Virus record (IMG/VR): IMGVR_UViG_3300045107_000427
Location: 1 to 27,447 of that record
From: a virus
Length of the DNA stretch: 27,447 bases
Strand: one strand, 5' to 3'
Each line of letters opens with the position of its first letter. The first letter of the stretch is position 1. A model generated the notes under the pieces. The model did no database searches and was not told the DNA's origin. It saw only the letters and a program-made list of their open reading frames with translations. Shown piece after piece: positions 1-7,286 of this stretch. The translations under genes and the position numbers were made by a program.

Positions 1-1
1 G

Positions 2-220
2 CTGCCCAAGAAGGTCAGCTGGAACCAGCAGCAACTGGCCGAAATCGCCGAGCGCATCGTGGCTTCGGGCGAGAAGGTCGAGGGCTACCTCGACATCAAG
101 TTGTCCGTCTCCGAATCCCGCTTCACGAATTGGCCCCCGGCCCTGCAACAGCAGTTCGCCGCCGCCCGCACCGTGGATTCCGGCAAGCCGTCTTTCACCC
201 TTTCCCTCGATTCGGAGTAA
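2..220 (+). CDS. 3' end of an unidentified phage protein (5' truncated)
   Basis: An open frame enters from the left edge and gives 72 residues before TAA at 218-220. The visible part begins LPKKVSWNQQ and ends TLSLDSE. It is polar, with no signal peptide, membrane segment or recognisable catalytic motif. The next gene starts 5 bases after the stop, so it belongs to the same early operon. I do not recognise the family. Its place just upstream of the recombination genes suggests an early phage function, but that is context only. The start codon lies outside the window. Confidence 0.6.
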   Translation: MPKKVSWNQQQLAEIAERIVASGEKVEGYLDIKLSVSESRFTNWPPALQQQFAAARTVDSGKPSFTLSLDSE

Positions 221-225
221 TCACC

Positions 226-507
226 ATGAGCACCAATCTCATCGCTTCACTGCGTAAGCAACTGCCATCCATCTACGGCGAAAACCTTACCGACGAAATC
301 CGGTATCGCCGCGCCGACGGCCAAGACGTCGTTGTCCCGCTCGATGTCGCCACGGTGGACGAACTGGCTTTCGCCATCCAGACGGCCAACGCGGAATCGC
401 TGGCGCTCGGTCGCCGCCGCACTGCATTGGAAGAACTCCACACGGAGGTGCGCAAGCGCGCCGCCCGTGGGGCCGACCGCATCGCCGACGTGTCGTGGGA
501 GGGCTGA
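226..507 (+). CDS. small hypothetical phage protein, 93 aa
   Basis: The ATG at 226 begins MSTNLIASLRKQLP, 5 bases after the preceding stop. The frame is open further upstream to 130, but that stretch overlaps the previous gene, so the ATG at 226 is preferred. The protein has a mixed N-terminal half with a charged YRRADGQDVVVPLD segment, then a long, likely helical half (about residues 39-85) rich in Ala, Glu and Arg, which suggests a small alpha-helical fold. There is no membrane segment or cysteine cluster. The next gene begins 2 bases after its stop. I recognise no named family. A small early-operon accessory protein is the most that can be said. Confidence 0.6.
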   Translation: MSTNLIASLRKQLPSIYGENLTDEIRYRRADGQDVVVPLDVATVDELAFAIQTANAESLALGRRRTALEELHTEVRKRAARGADRIADVSWEG

Positions 508-509
508 TC

Positions 510-1268
510 ATGAGCGCGATCATTCCGTTCCAGTTCGAGGCGCACGCCGTGCGCACCTTGGTCGATGATAGCGGCGAAGTCTGGTTCGTCGGCAAGGACG
601 TGGCCACCGTGTTGGGTTACACGGATACGGTCAATGCTCTCAAGCAGCATTGCCGTGGGGTGGTGAAACGCCACCCCATTCTTGACAGTCTCGGACGCCC
701 GCAGGATGTTCGAATCATCTCGGAGCCTGATCTGTTCCGTATGGTCGTGAACAGCAAGCTCCCCGCCGCAGAGCGGTTCGAGCGTTGGGTGTTTGAGGAT
801 GTCCTGCCTGCGATCCGCAAGACCGGCAGCTACGCCGTCCCCAGTGCGTTGGCGGCTTTGCCGGCACAGACCCACGACCGGGTTTCAGCGATCCTGCTGA
901 TCGGCGAAGCCGTGGCGAAGGTGCCAGGCGTGAAACCTGGCATCGCGGCGGCGGCGACGCTGACCTGTATTCAGGAGAACACGGGCATCACCACCGAGGT
1001 GCTGCGCCGTGCGCTGCCGTCGGCCAACGAACCGATCTGTGCCCTGAACGCCACTCAACTCGGCAAGCTACTGAACCGTTCGGCCAAGGCCACGAACCAG
1101 TTGTTGGCAGCGGGCGGTTTTCAGCTCCGCAACGAGCGCGACGAATGGGAACTGACCGAGGCCGGTGAGGCGTGGGCCGAGGCCATGCCGTACTCGCGCA
1201 ATGGTCACAGCGGCTACCAGATTCTCTGGAATCCTGCTGTCGCCGAGCAGCTGAAGGAGGTGGCGTGA
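510..1268 (+). CDS. phage antirepressor, Bro-N domain with antirepressor-type C-terminus
   Basis: Antirepressors of this type are DNA-binding proteins that interfere with phage repressors. Residues about 8-105 form a Bro-N domain, with the typical VWFVGKDVATVLGY stretch at 24-37 and the FRMVVNSKLPAAERFERWVF block at 76-95. Residues about 120-250 look like an antirepressor/KilA-C-type DNA-binding domain, including a helix-turn-helix-like LNATQLGKLLNRSAKATNQLL at about 179-199 and a C-terminal winged-like tail. The ATG at 510 is chosen over 495 because a GGGAGG ribosome site lies at 497-502 and the upstream ATG overlaps the preceding gene. It is 252 residues. It sits inside the replication operon rather than in an immunity region, so it may regulate lysogeny or be an operon-borne accessory. 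The family is confident; the target is unknown. Confidence 0.85.
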   Translation: MSAIIPFQFEAHAVRTLVDDSGEVWFVGKDVATVLGYTDTVNALKQHCRGVVKRHPILDSLGRPQDVRIISEPDLFRMVVNSKLPAAERFERWVFEDVLPAIRKTGSYAVPSALAALPAQTHDRVSAILLIGEAVAKVPGVKPGIAAAATLTCIQENTGITTEVLRRALPSANEPICALNATQLGKLLNRSAKATNQLLAAGGFQLRNERDEWELTEAGEAWAEAMPYSRNGHSGYQILWNPAVAEQLKEVA

Positions 1269-2101
1269 TGTCACTCCCGATTATTTCTGCTCAACAGCGC
1301 CTCGCTGAACGTAAGGGTGTGAAGTTGCTGATGCTGGGCAAATCCGGCATCGGCAAGACCACCCGTCTCAAGGATCTCGACCCGGCCACCACGCTGTTCC
1401 TCGACATCGAGGCGGGCGATCTCGCCGTGGCCGACTGGCCGGGCGACACCATCCGCCCGGCATCATGGCCGGAGAGCCGCGACTTCTTCGTGTTTCTCGC
1501 AGGCCCGGACAAGTCGCTGCCGCCGGAGAGCGCGTTCTCGCAGGCGCACTACGACCACGTCGTCGAGAAGTTTGGCGAACCGGCACAACTCGACCGTTAC
1601 CAGACCTTCTTCCTCGACTCGATCACGCAGCTGTCGCGCCAGTGCTTCGCGTGGTGCAAGACGCAGCCGGGTGCCACCAGCGACCGCTCCGGCAAGCCTG
1701 ATCTGCGCGCGGCCTATGGCCTGCTCGGCCAGGAAATGATCAGTGCCTTGACTCACCTGCAGCACGCCCGGGGCAAGAACGTGGTGTTCGTGGCCATCCT
1801 CGATGAACGGCTCGATGACTACAACCGCAAGGTGTTCGTGCCTCAGATCGAGGGCAGCAAGACCAGCCTCGAGCTGCCAGGCATCGTCGATGAGGTCGTG
1901 ACGCTGGCCGAGATCAAGGCCGACGACGGCAGCGCCTACCGCGCGTTCGTCACGCACACCGTCAATCCCTACGGCTTTCCGGCCAAAGACCGCAGCGGTC
2001 GTCTCGACCTGCTGGAGCCGCCGCATCTCGGCGCGCTGATCGCCAAGTGCGCAGGCACTGCCACCCCCATTGCCCAGAACACCACCGAATCCAAGGAGTA
2101 A
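1268..2101 (+). CDS. Sak4-like RecA-fold ATPase (AAA_24), phage recombinase
   Basis: This is a 277-residue P-loop ATPase of the AAA_24 type. Phage Sak4 proteins in this group are RecA-like, single-strand-annealing recombinases that work with a partner SSB. Walker A GKSGIGKTT is at residues 24-32 and a Walker B-like FFLD at 114-117. A conserved helical region with GQEM lies near 155-160 and a polar C-terminal tail follows. It starts at the ATG overlapping the previous stop (TGATG, 1266-1270). The next gene encodes a DUF669-like putative SSB and a PD-(D/E)XK nuclease follows shortly, which is the expected company for a Sak4 module. Other AAA_24 proteins are simply annotated as ATP-binding, so the fold is firmer than the recombinase role. 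Confidence 0.8.
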   Translation: MSLPIISAQQRLAERKGVKLLMLGKSGIGKTTRLKDLDPATTLFLDIEAGDLAVADWPGDTIRPASWPESRDFFVFLAGPDKSLPPESAFSQAHYDHVVEKFGEPAQLDRYQTFFLDSITQLSRQCFAWCKTQPGATSDRSGKPDLRAAYGLLGQEMISALTHLQHARGKNVVFVAILDERLDDYNRKVFVPQIEGSKTSLELPGIVDEVVTLAEIKADDGSAYRAFVTHTVNPYGFPAKDRSGRLDLLEPPHLGALIAKCAGTATPIAQNTTESKE

Positions 2102-2105
2102 TCAC

Positions 2106-2735
2106 ATGACCACCAATAACTGGAACGACTTCAACGATGCTGAATCGCAACAATCCGGCTTCGATCTGATCCCCAAAGGCACCATCGTCCCGGTGCGCAT
2201 GACCATCAAACCCGGTGGTTATGACGACCCCACGCAAGGCTGGGGCGGCGGCTACGCCACCGAGTCCTTCGACACCGGCTCCATCTATCTCGCCGCCGAA
2301 TTCGTGGTCACCGCCGGTGACCATGCCAAGCGCAAGATGTGGAGCAACATCGGCCTGCACTCCAAGAAGGGACCGACCTGGGGCCAGATGGGTCGCAGCT
2401 TCATCCGTGCCGCGCTCAACAGCGCCCGCAACGTCCACCCGCAGGACAACAGCCCGCAGGCCGCCGCCGCCCGCCGCATCCAGGGATTTCATGAGCTGGA
2501 CGGTATCGAGTTTCTCGCCCGCGTCGATGTCGAGAAGGATGCCAAGGGCCAGGATCGTAATGTGGTCAAGGTTGCCGTCGAACCCGACCATCCCGACTAT
2601 GCCAAATTGATGGGTGTGCCGCACAAGGACTCGGGTGGTGGAGGTTCCGGCGCTCCGGCGCAGGCAGCCCCCGCGTATCAGGCTCCCGCTCCGCAACGAG
2701 CACCTGTGACGGGCAAACCGTCGTGGGCGCAGTGA
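2106..2735 (+). CDS. putative single-stranded DNA-binding protein, DUF669-like
   Basis: This 209-residue protein starts at the ATG at 2106, four bases after the previous stop, with a GGAG ribosome site just upstream. Residues about 20-165 look like a beta-rich domain: FDLIPKGTIVPVRMTI, then an AAEFVVTAGDHAKRKMWSNIGL block and a DGIEFLARVDVEKDAKG strand pair. This pattern fits the DUF669 group found beside Sak4-type recombinases in phages. The C-terminus (about 175-209) is a low-complexity Gly/Ala/Pro/Gln tail ending in SWAQ. It lacks the acidic tip of bacterial SSB, which is worth noting. Position next to the AAA_24 ATPase is the main support for a DNA-binding role. The family assignment is by pattern and not certain. 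Confidence 0.6.
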   Translation: MTTNNWNDFNDAESQQSGFDLIPKGTIVPVRMTIKPGGYDDPTQGWGGGYATESFDTGSIYLAAEFVVTAGDHAKRKMWSNIGLHSKKGPTWGQMGRSFIRAALNSARNVHPQDNSPQAAAARRIQGFHELDGIEFLARVDVEKDAKGQDRNVVKVAVEPDHPDYAKLMGVPHKDSGGGGSGAPAQAAPAYQAPAPQRAPVTGKPSWAQ

Positions 2736-2744
2736 GGGAGGCCG

Positions 2745-3221
2745 ATGAAATGTTGGGTCTGCAAACGACAGTCCCGGGGGTTCGGCCATACCGACAACCG
2801 TCACGGTGTCGGCAATCCCCGGCGCTACCCCATCGACTGGGTGTTCTGCTCGCAGCGTTGCCAGAACGCATTTCACGCGCTGTACGGCAACTGGCTGCGC
2901 GCCAAGGAAGGTCACATCGGTATCAAGGAGGTCGCCATGATCGATCCTTCTGATGTCGAACTGGCGGCGATGAAGAAGTGCCTCCGGTCGTTCGGCGAAG
3001 CGGCTGGCGAGATCGGTTTCGACAAAGCACTCGGGGCCTATTCGGAAGCCGAGGCGCTGCAGGTGATCGATGCCATCGTCACCTGTTACACCGAGGCGAT
3101 GCTTGAACACCACGAGGAAACCAAGTTTCCGCCGGTGCGCGGCATGGCTCCGACACCCGATCCGATGGCCAGCCCCTTCGCCGACCTGGAGGACGACCTG
3201 CCTTGGGAGACGAAGCCATGA
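2745..3221 (+). CDS. small zinc-finger phage protein, DUF6511-like
   Basis: The 158-residue product starts at the ATG at 2745 behind a GGGAGG ribosome site. The N-terminal 50 residues carry a C4 metal site: Cys3 and Cys6 (CWVC) with Cys35 and Cys39 (CSQRC), resembling a treble-clef zinc finger. The middle, about residues 64-125, is helical, and the C-terminus is acidic and proline-containing. The zinc-finger arrangement and overall pattern match what I know of DUF6511 phage proteins, a family without a known function. It overlaps the nuclease gene by four bases (ATGA), so the two are probably translationally coupled. A role in recombination or replication is inferred only from the neighbours. 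Confidence 0.65.
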   Translation: MKCWVCKRQSRGFGHTDNRHGVGNPRRYPIDWVFCSQRCQNAFHALYGNWLRAKEGHIGIKEVAMIDPSDVELAAMKKCLRSFGEAAGEIGFDKALGAYSEAEALQVIDAIVTCYTEAMLEHHEETKFPPVRGMAPTPDPMASPFADLEDDLPWETKP

Positions 3222-3958
3222 TCGACTTCAACTCCTCATCGAGCATCTCCGGCCAGATCACCGCCCTGGTCGACGCCGGGATGCAGCAGGCTCGCACCCG
3301 CCAGCCGGAACGCCAGTACCTAGGGGCGTCGCGTCTCGGCGTGGCCTGCGAGCGCGCGCTGCAGTTCGAGTATGCCAAAGCACCCGTCGACCACGGGCGC
3401 GATATCCCCGGGCGGATGCTGCGCATCTTCGAGCGCGGCCACGTCATGGAGGACTGCATGGTCGCGTGGCTACGTGATGCGGGGTTCGACCTGCGCACAC
3501 GCAAGACGGACGGCGAGCAGTTTGGTTTCTCCGTGGCTGATGGCCGACTGCAGGGCCACATCGACGGCGTCATCGTCGGCGGCCCCGAGGGCTTCGCCTA
3601 TCCCGCGCTCTGGGAGAACAAGTGCCTGGGCAACAAGTCCTGGCGCGAGCTGGAGAAAAGCCGCCTCGCCGTGGCCAAGCCCATCTACGCCGCGCAAGTG
3701 GCGATCTACCAAGCCTATCTCGAACTGCACGAGCACCCGGCGCTCTTTACCGCGCTCAACGCCGACACGATGGAAATCTATACCGAGGCCGTGCCCTTTG
3801 ACGCGGCGCTTGCCCAACGCATGTCGGATCGGGCGGTAAAGGTCATCACGGCAACCGAGGCAGGAGAACTCCTGCCGCGTGCCTTCAATGACTCAACCCA
3901 CTTCGAATGCCGGATGTGCGCATGGCAAGACCGCTGCTGGAGGATGCATCATGACTGA
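3218..3958 (+). CDS. PD-(D/E)XK exonuclease, Cas4-like with Fe-S cysteines
   Basis: This 246-residue nuclease probably resects DNA ends for the adjacent recombinase. Visible motifs are GHVMED at 74-79 (motif I-like), HID at 114-116 with catalytic-type Asp116, the ENK at 133-135 that supplies Glu and Lys, and a QxxxY motif with Gln160 and Tyr164. Four cysteines sit where Cas4/AddB-type nucleases hold a 4Fe-4S cluster: Cys44 near the N-terminus and Cys231, Cys234 and Cys240 at the C-terminus. The ATG at 3218 overlaps the previous stop (ATGA) and has a GGGAG site. An in-frame ATG at 3203 lies inside the previous gene and is less likely. Family is confident; polarity and substrate are unknown. 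Confidence 0.82.
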   Translation: MIDFNSSSSISGQITALVDAGMQQARTRQPERQYLGASRLGVACERALQFEYAKAPVDHGRDIPGRMLRIFERGHVMEDCMVAWLRDAGFDLRTRKTDGEQFGFSVADGRLQGHIDGVIVGGPEGFAYPALWENKCLGNKSWRELEKSRLAVAKPIYAAQVAIYQAYLELHEHPALFTALNADTMEIYTEAVPFDAALAQRMSDRAVKVITATEAGELLPRAFNDSTHFECRMCAWQDRCWRMHHD

Positions 3959-4205
3959 CAACAACACGTCCGAAAACGGCATCGAGCCGATGATCGACGC
4001 CAAGCAGGCCGCCGCAGCGCTACGCCTGCCGTACTACTGGTTCGCCGACCATGCGATGCGCTCCAAGTACCGGATTCCGCACTACCTGATGGGCGGCCTG
4101 GTGCGCTATCGCCTTTCTGAACTCTCGGCTTGGGCCGCGCGCAGCGCAGCCGTCCAAGACCGTGATGCCCAAGATGCTGCCGCATCTGTCGAGGAGGTTG
4201 AATGA
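3951..4205 (+). CDS. small helix-turn-helix DNA-binding protein (AlpA/excisionase-like)
   Basis: The 84-residue protein starts at the ATG at 3951, overlapping the nuclease stop by eight bases, with a GGAGG site at about 3939-3943. Residues 14-33 give a MerR/AlpA-type helix-turn-helix (MIDAKQAAAALRLPYYWFAD), followed by a wing-like RIPHYLMGGLVRYRLSEL at 41-58 where the sequence reads G-x-V-R-Y. This is the usual layout of HTH_17 excisionase or AlpA-like regulators. The tail is Ala/Asp/Glu-rich and probably disordered. It could be a transcription regulator, a replication accessory or a directionality factor; no integrase is nearby to favour the last. Fold confident, role open. Confidence 0.7.
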   Translation: MTDNNTSENGIEPMIDAKQAAAALRLPYYWFADHAMRSKYRIPHYLMGGLVRYRLSELSAWAARSAAVQDRDAQDAAASVEEVE

Positions 4206-6481
4206 TCGACTTCAACGACACAAATCAAGCGGTAGAGCACAGTCGGGAGTCAGACCGCGACGAGCTTCGAGTCGAACTGCTCGCACGCCTGGAGTCGGTG
4301 CTGACCACGATGTTCCCGGCAGGTAAGAAGCGCAAGGGCAAATTCCTGATCGGCGACGTGCTGGGAAGTCCTGGCGATAGCCTCGAGGTGGTGCTCGACG
4401 GCGAGAAGGCGGGGTTGTGGACGGATCGTGCCACAGGCGACGGCGGAGACATCTTTGCGCTGATTGCTGCCTGCATTGGGGCCGACGTTCACGCTGATTT
4501 TTCCCGCGTGCTCGACGAGGCTGCCGAACTGCTCGGTCGTTCGCGCTCGGTGCCAGTGCGCAAAGCCAAGAAGGAAGCTCCGGTTGACGAACTTGGCCCA
4601 GCTACGGCCAAGTGGGATTACCACGATGCCGGCGGCAAGCTGATCGCAGTCGTCTACCGCTACGACCCACCCGGTCGCAAGAAGGAGTTCCGCCCTTGGG
4701 ACGCCAAGCGGCGCAAGATGGCACCGCCCGAGCCACGCCCGCTCTACAACCAGCCGGGGATGAAGGATGCTGCGCAGGTCGTGCTGGTCGAGGGCGAAAA
4801 ATGCGCGCAGGCGCTCATCGATGCGGGCATCACTGCCACGACGGCAATGCACGGGGCAAACGCCCCGGTAGAGAAAACCGACTGGTCGCCGCTGGCGGGC
4901 AAGTCCGTGCTGATCTGGCCTGACCGCGACAAGCCGGGCTGGGAGTACGTGACACTGGCAGCGCAGGCAATACTGGCGGCGGGCGCAAAGTCCTGCCACA
5001 TCCTGTATCCGCCCGAAGATGCGCCGCAAGGCTGGGATGCGGCGGATGCCATTGCCGAAGGCTTCGACGTTTCCTCTTTCCTCACCCACGGTCCACGCCT
5101 GCAGATACACGACGTGGCCGACGCCGAGGAGCCGGTGGTCGGCAGCGACGAATCTGTCTGGGGTACAGAGGATGCGCTGGCGCTGACATTCACCCGGCGC
5201 TACCACCGTGACTGGCGCTACGTCGCGGGATGGGGACGCTGGTTGGTGTGGGACGGGCAACGCTGGCGCACCGAGGACACACTGGCCGCCACCGACCTGA
5301 TCCGCAGCGTCTGCCGCCAGACCGCCTTGCGCGCCGACAACCCCAAGGTCGCCGCCAAGCTGGCCAGCGCTGGAACGGTAGGGGGCGTGGAACGGCTGGC
5401 GCGGGCTGATCGCCGGCACGCCGCCACTACCGATGAGTGGGATGCCGATCCGTGGTTGCTCAACACACCCGGCGGCGTGGTCGACCTGAGAACAGGCCGC
5501 CAGCGCCCACATGACCGTGCCGACCGGATGACCAAGATCGCTACGGCCACACCTCGGGGCGAGTGTCCGCAGTGGACGGCCTTCCTGTCCGACATCACCG
5601 GCGGCGACGTCGAGCTGCAGTCCTACCTGCAGCGGATGGTCGGCTACTGTCTGACCGGGGTGACCAGCGCGCACGCGCTGTTCTTCCTGTATGGCACCGG
5701 GGCCAACGGCAAGAGCGTATTCGCCAACGTGGTGGCATCCATCCTTGGTGACTACGCGTCCACCGCGCCGATGGATACCTTCGTCGAAACACGTGGTGAC
5801 CGCCACCCGACCGATCTGGCTGGACTGCGTGGCGCACGCTTCGTCACGGCCATCGAGACTGAGCAGGGACGGCGCTGGAACGAATCCAAGGTCAAGGCCA
5901 TCACGGGCGGCGACAAGATTTCCGCACGCTTCATGCGCCAGGACTTCTTCGAGTTCTTTCCGCACTTCAAGCCGGTCATCGTCGGCAACCACAAGCCCGC
6001 CATCCGCAACATCGACGAGGCAATGAAGCGGCGGATGCACCTGATCCCGTTCACGGTGACGATTCCGCCCGAGAAACGCGACGGCCGCCTGACCGAAAAA
6101 CTGCTCGCCGAACGCGACGGGATTCTGGCTTGGGCCGTGGCCGGTTGCCTCGCGTGGCAGCGCGAAGGGCTGAATCCGCCCACCTGCGTTCAAGCCGCGA
6201 CTGATGAGTATTTCGAGGCCGAGGACGCCATCGGTCAGTGGATCGAGGAGCGCTGCCTGCTCGCCAACACCCACCGTGAAGGCGTGTCCGAGCTTTTTTC
6301 CGATTGGCGCGAATGGGCTGAGCGTGCTGGCGAATACGTGGGATCGGTCAAGCGCTTCTCCGAGCTGATGGCAACCCGAAAGTTCGAGAAGTGTCGGCTG
6401 ACCGGAGGCGCACGCGGCATCGCAGGAATCACCCTGCGACCCAAACCCTATGGCCATGGCTACCCCTATCGCGATGACTGA
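4202..6481 (+). CDS. Toprim/D5-type phage primase-helicase, 759 aa
   Basis: This is the replicative primase-helicase of the phage. Residues about 30-115 are an N-terminal DNA-binding-like region, and about 190-290 hold a Toprim domain with LVEGEKC (Glu198) and the DRD triad at 241-243. A D5_N-like region covers about 330-480. The SF3 helicase motor follows, with Walker A GTGANGKS at 498-505, a Walker B-like FVTAIETE near 547-554 and a sensor-type VIVGNHKP at 592-599. The C-terminus is a DNA-binding-like tail. Length fits P4/D5-family primase-helicases. The start overlaps the previous gene (ATGA). The inverted repeat just downstream is a candidate origin or control site. No CHC2 zinc motif is visible at the N-terminus. 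Confidence 0.9.
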   Translation: MIDFNDTNQAVEHSRESDRDELRVELLARLESVLTTMFPAGKKRKGKFLIGDVLGSPGDSLEVVLDGEKAGLWTDRATGDGGDIFALIAACIGADVHADFSRVLDEAAELLGRSRSVPVRKAKKEAPVDELGPATAKWDYHDAGGKLIAVVYRYDPPGRKKEFRPWDAKRRKMAPPEPRPLYNQPGMKDAAQVVLVEGEKCAQALIDAGITATTAMHGANAPVEKTDWSPLAGKSVLIWPDRDKPGWEYVTLAAQAILAAGAKSCHILYPPEDAPQGWDAADAIAEGFDVSSFLTHGPRLQIHDVADAEEPVVGSDESVWGTEDALALTFTRRYHRDWRYVAGWGRWLVWDGQRWRTEDTLAATDLIRSVCRQTALRADNPKVAAKLASAGTVGGVERLARADRRHAATTDEWDADPWLLNTPGGVVDLRTGRQRPHDRADRMTKIATATPRGECPQWTAFLSDITGGDVELQSYLQRMVGYCLTGVTSAHALFFLYGTGANGKSVFANVVASILGDYASTAPMDTFVETRGDRHPTDLAGLRGARFVTAIETEQGRRWNESKVKAITGGDKISARFMRQDFFEFFPHFKPVIVGNHKPAIRNIDEAMKRRMHLIPFTVTIPPEKRDGRLTEKLLAERDGILAWAVAGCLAWQREGLNPPTCVQAATDEYFEAEDAIGQWIEERCLLANTHREGVSELFSDWREWAERAGEYVGSVKRFSELMATRKFEKCRLTGGARGIAGITLRPKPYGHGYPYRDD

Positions 6482-6488
6482 TCAATCC

Positions 6489-6594
6489 GGGCGAGTGACG
6501 GATTTGACAGGTTTGCTGGTTTACCTCTCACGCGTGCGCGTGTGCATACGTCATGGAGACTTTCCGCAGAACCCGTCACATCCGTCACTCGCCC
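6489..6594 (+). repeat. 23-bp inverted repeat enclosing an alternating pyrimidine-purine tract; candidate origin or control site
   Basis: The left arm 6489-6511 and right arm 6572-6594 are inverted copies matching at 21 of 23 positions, around a 60-base spacer. The outer 15 bases (GGGCGAGTGACGGAT) match exactly. The heptamer GTGACGG recurs: once at 6495-6501 with a degenerate copy near 6504-6510, and as CCGTCAC at 6573-6579 and 6582-6588. The spacer holds 23 bases of perfect pyrimidine-purine alternation at 6529-6551, including CACGCGTG. The element fills the gap between the primase and the RuvC-like gene. Origin, operator, resolvase target and RNA hairpin are all possible; the choice is inference. 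Confidence 0.75.
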
Positions 6595-6616
6595 AGCAAG
6601 AAATGGAGCAATGACA

Positions 6617-7081
6617 ATGACGAACACCATCCTCGCCCTGGACTTGGGCACCACAACTGGCTGGGCGCTGCGCGACAACGACGGCCACATTACCAGCGGT
6701 TCCGAGAGCTTCCGGCCGCAACGTTTCGAGGGCGGCGGGATGCGCTTCCTGCGCTTCAAACGCTGGCTCACCGAGATCAAGCAGTCTTGTGACGGCATTG
6801 ACTGCCTGTACTTCGAGGAAGTTCGCCGCCACGTTTCCACAGATGCCGCCCACGCCTACGGCGGGTTTCTGGCCACGCTTACAGCGTGGTGCGAGCACCA
6901 CCAGATCCCGTACCAGGGCGTGCCAGTCGGCACGATCAAGAAGCATGCGACCGGCAAAGGTAATGCAGGCAAGGAGGACGTGATCGCATCTGTTCGTGCG
7001 CGTGGCCACGCTCCGGTTGATGACAACGAAGCCGATGCCCTGGCACTGCTGCACTGGGCCATCGAGACGCAGGAGGTGTGA
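6617..7081 (+). CDS. RuvC-like Holliday junction resolvase
   Basis: This 154-residue protein has an RNase H-fold resolvase pattern. An N-terminal strand LALDLGTTTGWAL carries Asp9, YFEEV supplies acidic residues Glu67/Glu68, and the C-terminal DDNEADALALLHW supplies Asp136 and Asp140. These match the acidic catalytic set of phage RuvC-like nucleases, which cut branched recombination or replication intermediates. The start at 6617 is preferred over the ATG at 6611 because the GGAG at 6605-6608 is then eight bases away rather than two. The gene follows the primase and the inverted repeat, and the next gene starts two bases after its stop. Confident family, substrate inferred. Confidence 0.82.
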   Translation: MTNTILALDLGTTTGWALRDNDGHITSGSESFRPQRFEGGGMRFLRFKRWLTEIKQSCDGIDCLYFEEVRRHVSTDAAHAYGGFLATLTAWCEHHQIPYQGVPVGTIKKHATGKGNAGKEDVIASVRARGHAPVDDNEADALALLHWAIETQEV

Positions 7082-7082
7082 C

Positions 7083-7286
7083 GTGAAGATCCCGGCACAG
7101 CAATACCGCTGTCCCCTCGGTCGCCTGCAACCGCAGACCGCCGACCTGGAAGCTATCAAGCAGACCGGCTGGCGCGACCAGCACATCCTCGTGGTGTCCG
7201 AGGAGGACGCACGGTTGGATTTCGTCGAGCGTGAATTCGTGCGGCGGATTGGGGAACGCCTGTACGGAGGGAAACGTCATGGCTGA
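7083..7286 (+). CDS. small hypothetical protein, GTG start, 67 aa
   Basis: The frame opens with GTG at 7083, two bases after the resolvase stop and behind a GGAGG at about 7072-7076. It ends at 7286, overlapping the next gene by eight bases. No ATG is available in that frame at a sensible place, so a GTG start is called. The product begins with KIPAQQYRCPLGRL and has an acidic middle (EEDARLDFVEREFV) and a basic end. I recognise no family. Tight spacing on both sides and the ribosome site support it as a real gene of the operon. Confidence 0.55.
   Translation: MKIPAQQYRCPLGRLQPQTADLEAIKQTGWRDQHILVVSEEDARLDFVEREFVRRIGERLYGGKRHG

Noticed and set aside
3951-4205. calling the small helix-turn-helix protein an excisionase
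   Set aside because: The fold fits, but there is no integrase or attachment site in view, so only a DNA-binding role is claimed.
4250-6457. 735-residue open frame on the minus strand
   Set aside because: It is the antisense shadow of the primase-helicase gene, whose motifs and coupled start are clear. Long antisense frames are expected in GC-rich coding DNA.
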